9,034 nt of DNA from Microbacteriaceae bacterium (GTDB lineage Bacteria > Actinomycetota > Actinomycetes > Actinomycetales > Microbacteriaceae), in NCBI GenBank assembly GCA_947455385.1, contig CANGNR010000040.1:1-9034 (forward strand), written 5' to 3'. The notes beneath the pieces were generated by a model. That model was not told where the DNA came from. It saw only the letters and a program-made list of their open reading frames with translations, and did no database searches. Made by a program: the position numbers and the translations under genes. This document shows, in pieces, positions 1 to 5,789 of this stretch (the stretch's first letter is position 1; the number at the start of each line of letters is the position of its first letter).

Positions 1-197
1 GAGCGATAGTCGAGAAGTTCGTCGTTAGAAAACTTGATGATGAGCTCGGCCTCGAAGTTTTCGAAGATGTTCTCAGCGATGGCAGTGACGGCCGAACCGG
101 CGTTGGTGAATCCGGTCAATCCCGCGACTAGAGGCAGGCCACTCGGAACGAGCTCGATTCCGTCGAGAACCTCGTAGAGGTCAGCAAAGCCTGTCAT
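1..197 (-). CDS. PAC2 family protein, 5' end only (gene continues beyond window start)
   Basis: Reading the minus strand from an ATG at 197 gives 65 codons that run off the window edge. Residues 24-36 read VAGLTGFTNAGSA and residues 56-65 read FSNDELLDYR. Both resemble the two conserved N-terminal blocks of actinobacterial PAC2 proteins: a glycine-rich G-x-x-x-AG strand/loop, then a segment ending in D-Y-R. PAC2 proteins are named for similarity to a eukaryotic proteasome-assembly chaperone; the bacterial members have no firmly established role, so none is assigned. The start is chosen because it opens the conserved region at the usual distance and has a -10-like TAGGAT six bases upstream. 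The same bases include AGGA, which could instead be a Shine-Dalgarno. The gene is divergent from pepA. The family call rests on the N-terminal third only. Confidence 0.75.
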   Translation of the reverse strand, partial: MTGFADLYEVLDGIELVPSGLPLVAGLTGFTNAGSAVTAIAENIFENFEAELIIKFSNDELLDYR

Positions 198-203
198 AAA
201 TCA

Positions 204-209
204 ATCCTA
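204..209 (-). promoter_or_regulatory. Candidate leaderless -10 for the PAC2 gene (TAGGAT)
   Basis: On the minus strand TAGGAT is followed by six bases (TGATTT) and then the ATG at 197. This fits the actinobacterial -10 form TANNNT with transcription starting at or beside the start codon. I see no clear -35. The AGGA inside the hexamer could instead act as a Shine-Dalgarno with a 7-base spacer; the same architecture at neighbouring genes favours the promoter reading. Confidence 0.5.
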
Positions 210-222
210 AATAGACACGGTT

Positions 223-228
223 TAGGCT
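223..228 (+). promoter_or_regulatory. Candidate leaderless -10 for pepA (TAGGCT)
   Basis: TAGGCT is followed by six bases (GGTGCC) and the pepA ATG at 235. There is no purine-rich Shine-Dalgarno in that gap, so a leaderless mRNA starting at 235 is the simplest reading. Only 13 bp separate this hexamer from the opposing PAC2 -10, so each promoter's -35 zone would lie over the other promoter. Confidence 0.6.
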
Positions 229-234
229 GGTGCC

Positions 235-1719
235 ATGAAGATTCCAAAGGTGAAAATCTCCTCGTCCATTCCCGCAGACCTCAAGGGCTCGACCCTCGTG
301 ATAGGCGTTGTCAAGGATGGCGAGAACCTTCGGGCCACCGGACCAGCCGCCAACCAGATTCCCTCGACCTGGAACCTAAAGGGCATCGGCGCCTCGGCCA
401 AGCACGAGTCTGTGACCCGCGTGCCGTCGGCTAACGGCGGGGCAATCCTTCTGGTTGGGCTAGGCGATGGCGTCATCTCGCCGGATGAGGCTCGCAATAT
501 AGGCGGCGCACTCGGCCGGTCAGCTAAGACCGAGTCTTCTCTCACTCTCGCGTTTGGCTTTGAGTCCGAGGCGCTCGATGCTGCAGTCCTCGAGGGCACG
601 CTGCTCGGCCACTACGAATTCAATGACTACCGAGGTCGCACCCACGGTGGCAACTCCAAGCTCTCGCGCATCGACGTGGTCTCGGGTAGTGGCTTCTCGG
701 CTGCGGATGCCAACGCGATCGCAATCGTGAGTGAAGCCGTGCACAACACCCGCGATCTCACGGCCCTTCCACCAAACGTGCTGTATCCAAAGACCTTCGC
801 CAAAATCGCCGAAGACAAGGCCGCCAAGCACGAACTAGGCGTTCGGATCTGGGATGAAAAGGCCATGGCCAAAGACGGGATCGTCGGAATCCATGCCGTT
901 GGTCAGGGCTCGACCCGTGGTCCGCGCTTTGTGCGCATCGATTACCGACCAAAGGGAGCTAAGAAGTCGCTTGCGCTCGTCGGCAAGGGCATCACGTTCG
1001 ATTCGGGCGGCCTCAGCCTAAAGCCACCGGCATCCATGCTCACCATGAAGGGCGACATGATGGGAGCCGCCGCGGTGCTCGAGTCGCTCATTGCAATCGC
1101 TCGCCTCAAGCTCAAGGTGAACGTCACCGGTTGGCTTTGCATCGCCGAGAACCTTCCAAGCGGCTCCGCGACTAGGCCTAGCGACGTCATCCGTTATCGC
1201 AATGGCGTGACCGTTGAGGTAACCAACACCGATGCCGAAGGTCGCGTTGTGCTTGCGGATGGACTGATCAGCGCATCTATCGAAGATCCGGACCTGCTGG
1301 TCGACGTTGCCACCCTTACCGGTGCTGCAACCTACGCCCTGGGCAACCGCTATTCGGGTCTCATGGGTGAAGAATCTGCTGTTGAAGCTGTCAAAAGGGC
1401 ATCGGCCGAGACTGGCGAACTGTTTTGGCACATGCCTCTGCCGGCTGAGCTGCGCGCAAACCTCGACTCGCAAATTGCCGACATGGTCAACTCAAAGTTG
1501 GGCACGCCAGACGGCGGAATGCTCGTGGGCGGTCTCTTTCTAAAGGAGTTTGTTGGCGTCAGCAAGCGAACTGGCAAGTCGATTCCTTGGGCTCACCTAG
1601 ACATCGCAAGCGCCGATTTCAATACCCTCGCACCGTTCGGTTTTACACCCAAGGGGCCAACTGGGGTCTCGGTTCGAATGCTGGTGCAGTTGGCCCGAAA
1701 TCTGGCGAGCCAGAAATAG
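235..1719 (+). CDS. pepA: Leucyl aminopeptidase, peptidase family M17
   Basis: Cytosolic di-metal aminopeptidase that removes N-terminal residues such as leucine from peptides, acting in peptide turnover. The 494-residue length is normal for the family. The N-terminal macro-like domain covers roughly residues 1-165 and the catalytic domain roughly 170-494. Catalytic-domain landmarks are GKGITFDSGG at 250-259 (metal/active-site Lys251 and Asp256), Lys263, KGDM at 272-275 (Asp274), and the family signature NTDAEGRV at 331-338 carrying Asp333, Glu335 and Arg337. The signature usually ends in leucine; valine here is conservative. All expected metal ligands and the catalytic lysine and arginine are present, so the enzyme should be active. 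The ATG at 235 is supported by the leaderless -10 six bases upstream. The gene is divergent from the PAC2 gene and is followed by lpdA after an 85-base gap with its own Shine-Dalgarno and possible promoter. In M. tuberculosis the corresponding gene, pepB (Rv2213), also lies near the E2 and lip genes. Confidence 0.95.
   Translation: MKIPKVKISSSIPADLKGSTLVIGVVKDGENLRATGPAANQIPSTWNLKGIGASAKHESVTRVPSANGGAILLVGLGDGVISPDEARNIGGALGRSAKTESSLTLAFGFESEALDAAVLEGTLLGHYEFNDYRGRTHGGNSKLSRIDVVSGSGFSAADANAIAIVSEAVHNTRDLTALPPNVLYPKTFAKIAEDKAAKHELGVRIWDEKAMAKDGIVGIHAVGQGSTRGPRFVRIDYRPKGAKKSLALVGKGITFDSGGLSLKPPASMLTMKGDMMGAAAVLESLIAIARLKLKVNVTGWLCIAENLPSGSATRPSDVIRYRNGVTVEVTNTDAEGRVVLADGLISASIEDPDLLVDVATLTGAATYALGNRYSGLMGEESAVEAVKRASAETGELFWHMPLPAELRANLDSQIADMVNSKLGTPDGGMLVGGLFLKEFVGVSKRTGKSIPWAHLDIASADFNTLAPFGFTPKGPTGVSVRMLVQLARNLASQK
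1701..1714 (+). terminator. Small hairpin at the pepA 3' end, possible weak terminator
   Basis: TCTGG, four bases (CGAG), CCAGA: a five-pair stem with a tetraloop inside the last pepA codons. No T-run follows, and only three bases separate it from the TAG stop at 1717. A second pair, AGGCGA (1718-1723) with TCGCCT (1746-1751), has a 22-base loop. Neither is convincing alone. Confidence 0.2.
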
Positions 1720-1763
1720 GCGAAACTGCTCGTTGAACCTGAGCCTCGCCTGATTCCGCGTAG

Positions 1764-1769
1764 TAAAGT
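1764..1769 (+). promoter_or_regulatory. Candidate -10 for the lpdA-E2 operon (TAAAGT)
   Basis: TAAAGT fits TANNNT and sits in TAAAGTTG, close to the TAAACTTG in front of glnA. It would give a leader of about 28-30 bases before the lpdA ATG, compatible with its Shine-Dalgarno. TTGAAC at 1733-1738 resembles a -35, but the 25-base spacing is too long for an ordinary sigma-70 promoter, so no -35 is assigned. Confidence 0.3.
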
Positions 1770-1794
1770 TGTACAGATAACCCCCTACTCGGAT

Positions 1795-1799
1795 GGAGA
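1795..1799 (+). promoter_or_regulatory. Ribosome binding site that decides the lpdA start (GGAGA)
   Basis: GGAGA ends five bases before the ATG at 1805. The in-frame ATG at 1793 lies just upstream of this site and so has no such sequence correctly placed before it. The site therefore favours 1805, which also gives the usual short N-terminus before the FAD-binding strand. Confidence 0.65.
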
Positions 1800-1804
1800 C
1801 AGCC

Positions 1805-3181
1805 ATGGCCGAATTCAACTTTGACGTCGTTATTCTAGGCGGCGGAAGCGGCGGTTATGCCGCAGCGCTTCGCTCGGCCCAGCTCGGCAAGACCGTGGCT
1901 TTGGTAGAGAAGGACAAGCTTGGCGGCACCTGTCTGCACCGCGGATGCATCCCAACCAAGGCACTCCTCCACTCGGCAGAGGTCGCCGACGTAACCAAGG
2001 ATGCTGCCGCCTACGGAATCGGCGCACAGTTCACCGGCGTAGACATGCTCGGTGTCAACAAATACCGCGACGGCATCGTTGACCGCCTATTCAAGGGCCT
2101 CACCGGCCTGGTCAACTCCAAGGCAATCACCGTTGTTGCCGGCGAGGGGCGTCTGACCGGCCCAAAGACCGTCACCGTCAACGGAGACAACTACACCGGC
2201 CAGAACGTCGTTCTCGCGTCTGGCTCGTACAGCCGCAGCCTGCCAGGTCTTGAGATTGGTGGCCGCGTCATCACCTCCGAGACCGCTCTGCAGCTCGAGT
2301 TCGTTCCATCCAGCGTCGTTATTCTCGGCGGCGGCGTCATTGGCGTCGAGTTCGCATCGATCTGGAAGTCCTTCGGCAGCGATGTCACCATCGTTGAGGG
2401 CCTGCCATCGCTGGTGCCTAACGAAGACCCATCGATCTCGAAGGCGCTCGAGCGCGCTTACCGCAAGCGTGGAATCAACTTCAAGACCGGCGTTCGCTTC
2501 TCGGGCGTGCAGCAGTCAGACACCGGAGTTGTCGTCAGCCTCGAGAGCGGCGAGACCATCAGCGCGGAGCTTCTGCTAGTTGCAGTTGGTCGCGGGCCGA
2601 ACACCGCTGGCCTCGGCTACGAGGAGCAGGGCGTTCAGATGGACCGCGGCTTCGTGCTTACCAACGAGCGCCTACAGACCAGCGTGGCTGGCGTATACGC
2701 AGCCGGAGACATCGTGCCCGGCCTGCAGCTCGCACACCGCGGTTTTCAGCAGGGTATCTTTATCGCAGAGGAAATCGCTGGCCTAAACCCTGCCGTGATC
2801 GACGAGAACGGTATTCCAAAGGTCACCTACTGCGAGCCAGAGATCGCTTCGGTCGGCCTGACCGAGGCCAAGGCAGCCGAGAAGTTCGGTGCCGACAACA
2901 TCAGCACCTACGAATACAACCTAGGTGGCAACGGCAAGAGCCAGATCCTGGGCACCGCGGGCTTCATCAAGTTGATCCGCAAGAACGACGGCCCTGTCAT
3001 CGGCGTTCACATGATCGGCTCGCGTGTTGGTGAGCAGATTGGCGAGGCCCAGCTCATCGTGAACTGGGAGGCTTACCCAGAAGACGTGGCAACCCTGATT
3101 CACGCCCACCCGACCATGAACGAGGCAATCGGCGAGGCCCACCTGGCTCTCGCGGGCAAGCCTCTTCACGCCCACGCTTAG
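1805..3181 (+). CDS. lpdA: Dihydrolipoamide dehydrogenase (E3)
   Basis: FAD-dependent flavoenzyme that reoxidises the dihydrolipoyl arm of E2 with NAD+, as the shared E3 of the pyruvate and 2-oxoglutarate dehydrogenase complexes. From the ATG at 1805 the protein has 458 residues, normal for the family. The FAD loop GGGSGG is at 12-17. The redox disulfide is in GGTCLHRGCIP, with Cys43 and Cys48. The NAD-binding loop GGGVIG is at 175-180 with Glu182 after it. The second FAD contact AAGD is at 299-302. The dimerisation domain ends with HPTMNE, supplying the catalytic His435 and Glu440. Every catalytic element is intact. Starting four codons earlier at 1793 is possible but lacks a ribosome binding site. 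The E2 gene follows after 26 bases, so co-transcription is likely. In M. tuberculosis the main lpd gene is not in this cluster, so an E3 gene beside E2 and the lip genes is a local arrangement. Confidence 0.96.
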   Translation: MAEFNFDVVILGGGSGGYAAALRSAQLGKTVALVEKDKLGGTCLHRGCIPTKALLHSAEVADVTKDAAAYGIGAQFTGVDMLGVNKYRDGIVDRLFKGLTGLVNSKAITVVAGEGRLTGPKTVTVNGDNYTGQNVVLASGSYSRSLPGLEIGGRVITSETALQLEFVPSSVVILGGGVIGVEFASIWKSFGSDVTIVEGLPSLVPNEDPSISKALERAYRKRGINFKTGVRFSGVQQSDTGVVVSLESGETISAELLLVAVGRGPNTAGLGYEEQGVQMDRGFVLTNERLQTSVAGVYAAGDIVPGLQLAHRGFQQGIFIAEEIAGLNPAVIDENGIPKVTYCEPEIASVGLTEAKAAEKFGADNISTYEYNLGGNGKSQILGTAGFIKLIRKNDGPVIGVHMIGSRVGEQIGEAQLIVNWEAYPEDVATLIHAHPTMNEAIGEAHLALAGKPLHAHA

Positions 3182-3207
3182 TATTGATTCGATAAGGAGC
3201 ACCGATC

Positions 3208-4566
3208 ATGAGCGAAGTTCTACTTCCTGCCCTCGGCGAAAGCGTCACCGAAGGAACCGTCACCCGTTGGCTCAAAAAGGTCGGCGACTCAGTCGCAATC
3301 GACGAGCCGCTGGTTGAGGTTTCGACCGACAAGGTCGACACCGAGATCCCTAGCCCGGTGGCCGGCATCGTGCAGCAGATCCTTGTTGCCGAGGATGAGA
3401 CCGTGGCCGTTGGCGCCGTCTTGGCTATCGTCGGCGAGGGTGCCGCAGCACCTACCGAGGCAGCTACTCCCGCAGCCCCAGCAGAGGCTCCCGCCGCACC
3501 TGTTTATGAGGCACCGGCTCCGGTTGTGGCTCCCCCAACACCAGCCGCGCCGGTTTACGAAGCGCCAGCCCCGATTGCCGCGCCAGTAGTAGCTCCCGCT
3601 GTCCCAGCTCCTGTTGCCGCTCCGGTGGCTCCAGTCGCCGCAGCAGCCCCAGCATCAGACGCCGGCTACGTGACCCCGCTAGTGCGCAAGCTCGCAAATG
3701 AGAGCGGCGTCGACCTTAACTCAATCGCCGGAACCGGCGTGGGTGGCCGAATCCGCAAGGATGACGTGCTCGCGGCCGCAACCAGCGCAGTGACCGTAGT
3801 TTCGGCACCTGTGGCTCAGGTTGCACACGTTGCAGCCGAGGCTTCCGCGCTTCGCGGAACCACCGAGCCAATGTCGCGCCTTCGCAAGGTTCTTGCCGAA
3901 CGCGCCGTGGCCTCGATGAACCAGAGCGCCCAGCTGACCACCGTGGTCGAGGTCGACGTCACCGCGATCGCACAGCTGCGCAGCCGCGTTCAGGCTTCGT
4001 TCACCGCTAAGGCTGGCGTCAAGCTCAACTTCATGCCGTTCTTTGCGCTCGCAGCCGCTGAGGCCCTTCGCGCTCACCCGAAGCTCAACGCTTCGATCGA
4101 GGGAGAAAACATCGTCTACCACAACGGCGAGAACATCAGCTTTGCCGTTGACACCGAACGTGGCCTTCTGACCCCGGTGCTTCGCGACACCGCATCGCAG
4201 TCACTTTCAGGCATCGCACAGCAGATTGCTGACCTAGCCGCTCGCACCCGCGAAAACAAGCTAAAGCCAGACGAGCTCTCGGGTGGAACCTTCACTCTGA
4301 CCAACACCGGTTCGCGCGGCGCCCTGTTCGACACCCCAGTGGTTTTCTTGCCACAGGTCGCCATCCTTGGCACCGGAGTCGTCACCAAGCGCCCAGTTGT
4401 GGTCACCGACTCGCTGGGCAATGACTCGATCGCCATTCGCAGCATGGTTTACCTAGCCCTGTCTTATGACCACCGCCTCGTCGATGGCGCCGACGCCAGC
4501 CGCTTCTTGGTTGACGTCAAGGCCCGTCTGGAATCGGCCAACTTCGATGGCAACCTAGGCATCTAA
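3208..4566 (+). CDS. sucB: Dihydrolipoamide acyltransferase (E2) of a 2-oxo acid dehydrogenase complex
   Basis: Core E2 that carries acyl groups from E1 to CoA on a lipoyl-lysine arm. Domain order over 452 residues: one lipoyl domain (about 1-78, lipoylated lysine Lys42 in STDKVDTEI), a long Ala/Pro-rich swinging linker (about 80-150), a peripheral-subunit-binding domain starting near residue 154 (YVTPLVRKLANESG) that docks E1 or E3, a second short linker, and the catalytic acyltransferase domain (about 218-452) with DHRLVDG near the end supplying His422 and Asp426. A single lipoyl domain is fewer than I recall for M. tuberculosis DlaT or corynebacterial E2. Actinobacterial E2s of this type are labelled either sucB (succinyltransferase) or dlaT/aceF (acetyltransferase), and sequence alone does not settle the substrate; the locus matches dlaT (Rv2215). 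AAGGAG at 3194-3199, eight bases before the ATG, supports the start. The stop overlaps the stop of the opposing gene. Confidence 0.93.
   Translation: MSEVLLPALGESVTEGTVTRWLKKVGDSVAIDEPLVEVSTDKVDTEIPSPVAGIVQQILVAEDETVAVGAVLAIVGEGAAAPTEAATPAAPAEAPAAPVYEAPAPVVAPPTPAAPVYEAPAPIAAPVVAPAVPAPVAAPVAPVAAAAPASDAGYVTPLVRKLANESGVDLNSIAGTGVGGRIRKDDVLAAATSAVTVVSAPVAQVAHVAAEASALRGTTEPMSRLRKVLAERAVASMNQSAQLTTVVEVDVTAIAQLRSRVQASFTAKAGVKLNFMPFFALAAAEALRAHPKLNASIEGENIVYHNGENISFAVDTERGLLTPVLRDTASQSLSGIAQQIADLAARTRENKLKPDELSGGTFTLTNTGSRGALFDTPVVFLPQVAILGTGVVTKRPVVVTDSLGNDSIAIRSMVYLALSYDHRLVDGADASRFLVDVKARLESANFDGNLGI
3493..3573 (+). repeat. Imperfect tandem repeat in the E2 linker
   Basis: The ten residues AAPVYEAPAP occur at 96-105 and again at 113-122 of the E2 protein, 51 bases apart. 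The DNA copies differ at several third codon positions, so the repeat is an old duplication or is kept by protein-level selection. The two tyrosines and glutamates stand out in a linker otherwise almost all Ala, Pro and Val. Confidence 0.75.
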
Positions 4567-5039
4567 CCTCCGGTTTCAAGGATCCAAGTGCGCCCCTGCT
4601 TCACGTAGGTGCGCGCTTTTCCTTTAACCAGTTCGCTGGCGATGCCGCCGAGCACGATGGCTGACGACCCTGGCCCAGCCGTTGCGGTGTGCGACGCCTG
4701 GTTCAATGCCTTCTCCGTTGGTGGCACCGCGGGTTTGGCGATTGGAGGTTTGTAGGTGGCGCGCGGGTGCTGTGCAGTGCCTATGGCACAGAGCATGGCC
4801 GATAGTAAGACCACCGAGGCAAAGGCAACCCATGCAGGCCGACTTCGCAAGCCGGGGCGATTTGTCCAGCGCGCCTGTGAACTGGGCTCGACCCCGAGAA
4901 CCTTCGAACCCGGGAGCTTCGGAACGGCTCGAATCTCACCAAGTAGGAGTCGACCAGACGCGAGTTGCCCTTGGAGTCTTCGCAAGGGCACCAAGTCGGG
5001 CCTTTCAAGCAGCAGCCGCCTGAGGGCTAGCCTCGGCAT
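4563..5039 (-). CDS. Uncharacterised protein with one membrane segment
   Basis: I do not recognise this protein. From the ATG at 5039 it has 158 residues. Residues 1-68 are basic and Arg/Leu-rich. Residues 69-89 (PAWVAFASVVLLSAMLCAIG onward) form one hydrophobic segment. Residues 90-158 are Pro/Ala/Thr-rich and then end in a compact region, SAIVLGGIASELVKGKARTY and on to TWILETGG. Arginines before the hydrophobic stretch predict a cytoplasmic N-terminus and an exported C-terminus, an anchored or signal-anchor topology. The C-terminal half has natural codon use and composition; the N-terminal half is less certain. The frame stays open upstream to 5645, but that part is antisense to lipB and is not claimed. 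Other possible starts are ATGs at 5066 and 5087; none has a clear ribosome binding site. At this locus M. tuberculosis instead has a plus-strand epimerase-like gene, Rv2216. Confidence 0.55.
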   Translation of the reverse strand: MPRLALRRLLLERPDLVPLRRLQGQLASGRLLLGEIRAVPKLPGSKVLGVEPSSQARWTNRPGLRSRPAWVAFASVVLLSAMLCAIGTAQHPRATYKPPIAKPAVPPTEKALNQASHTATAGPGSSAIVLGGIASELVKGKARTYVKQGRTWILETGG

Positions 5040-5140
5040 GGTTTGATAGCGCACGAACCTGAGCATGGCAACGACAGCGCTGCGCATGCGAGCATCCGAG
5101 CAGAAAGTGGATGGCGGACTATTCACAACCGCAAGCAACT

Positions 5141-5146
5141 TAGAAT
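5141..5146 (+). promoter_or_regulatory. Candidate leaderless -10 for lipB-lipA (TAGAAT)
   Basis: TAGAAT is one base from the consensus TATAAT. It is followed by seven bases (TGAACAA) and the lipB ATG at 5154, with no Shine-Dalgarno between. This selects 5154 as the start over the in-frame ATG at 5043. I see no good -35 at 16-18 bp. Confidence 0.6.
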
Positions 5147-5153
5147 TGAACAA

Positions 5154-5789
5154 ATGCCCAAGTTCGAAATCGCCGGATTCGCCCCCAACCTCATTGATTA
5201 CGAGGCTGCCTGGGAACTGCAGCGACAGGTTCATGCCGAAGTCGTTTCGGGCGCGCGTCCCGACACCGTGATTCTTCTTGAGCACCAGGCCGTCTACACG
5301 GCGGGCAAGCGAACCGAGCCCGAAGAGCACCCCCAGGATGGCACACCGGTCATCGAGGTCGATCGCGGCGGCAAGATTACCTGGCACGGCCCCGGCCAGC
5401 TGGTTGGCTACCCAATCATGCGACTCCCCCAGCCGATCGACGTGGTCGGCTACGTCCGCTGGCTCGAGCAGGTGCTGATTGATTCGATTGCCGAGTTTGG
5501 CGTCGTTGGTGAGCGAGTGGATGGCAGAACTGGCGTCTGGGTAGCCACCGCAACCGGTTACGTTAAGGTCGCCGCAATCGGCATCCGAGTCGCGGAGAAG
5601 ACCACGATGCACGGGTTCGCACTGAACTGCAATAACTCGCTGCAACCTTATGAAACAATAATCGCTTGTGGAATAAAAGATGCATCCAGCAGCACTCTAT
5701 CCATATTGGCCCGACGTGAAATCACCGTCGGCATGGCAGCAGAAGTAGTTCAGCGACACCTGGGCGAGATAGGCGGAAGTACCAAATGA
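5154..5789 (+). CDS. lipB: Octanoyl-[acyl-carrier-protein]:protein N-octanoyltransferase
   Basis: First step of lipoate synthesis: moves octanoate from acyl carrier protein to the lipoyl-domain lysine of E2 and related proteins, through an acyl-enzyme intermediate. From the ATG at 5154 the protein has 211 residues, the usual size. Signature RGGKITWHGPGQLVGYP is at 71-87. Lys138 (in KVAAIG) and Cys172 (in ACGI) form the catalytic pair, corresponding to Lys142 and Cys176 of the M. tuberculosis enzyme. MHGFALNCN at 152-160 is the conserved strand between them. The frame opens 37 codons earlier at 5043, but that extension has no family similarity, would read through the promoter region, and is contradicted by the leaderless -10. 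Bases around 5641-5680 are unusually AT-rich and include two ATA codons just around the catalytic cysteine. The stop overlaps the lipA start by four bases (ATGA), so the two are translationally coupled. Confidence 0.95.
   Translation: MPKFEIAGFAPNLIDYEAAWELQRQVHAEVVSGARPDTVILLEHQAVYTAGKRTEPEEHPQDGTPVIEVDRGGKITWHGPGQLVGYPIMRLPQPIDVVGYVRWLEQVLIDSIAEFGVVGERVDGRTGVWVATATGYVKVAAIGIRVAEKTTMHGFALNCNNSLQPYETIIACGIKDASSSTLSILARREITVGMAAEVVQRHLGEIGGSTK

Noticed and set aside
1018..1473. 151-codon minus-strand frame antisense to pepA
   Set aside because: Lies entirely opposite the conserved M17 catalytic domain; composition is the complement of that gene.
1793..1804. Start of lpdA four codons earlier
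   Set aside because: The GGAGA Shine-Dalgarno lies after this ATG and is placed correctly for 1805.
4682..5046. Plus-strand frames in the E2-lipB gap
   Set aside because: Trp/Arg/Ser-rich translations with no domain or start signal; the minus-strand frame gives the natural membrane-protein sequence in this interval.
5043..5153. Upstream in-frame start for lipB at 5043
   Set aside because: The extra 37 residues have no LipB similarity, there is no ribosome binding site, and TAGAAT seven bases before 5154 indicates transcription begins there.
5040..5645. N-terminal extension of the minus-strand frame (to 360 codons)
   Set aside because: The extension is the complement of lipB, whose coding identity is certain, and the antisense translation looks like composition-driven noise. 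Only the part below 5039-5087 is considered.
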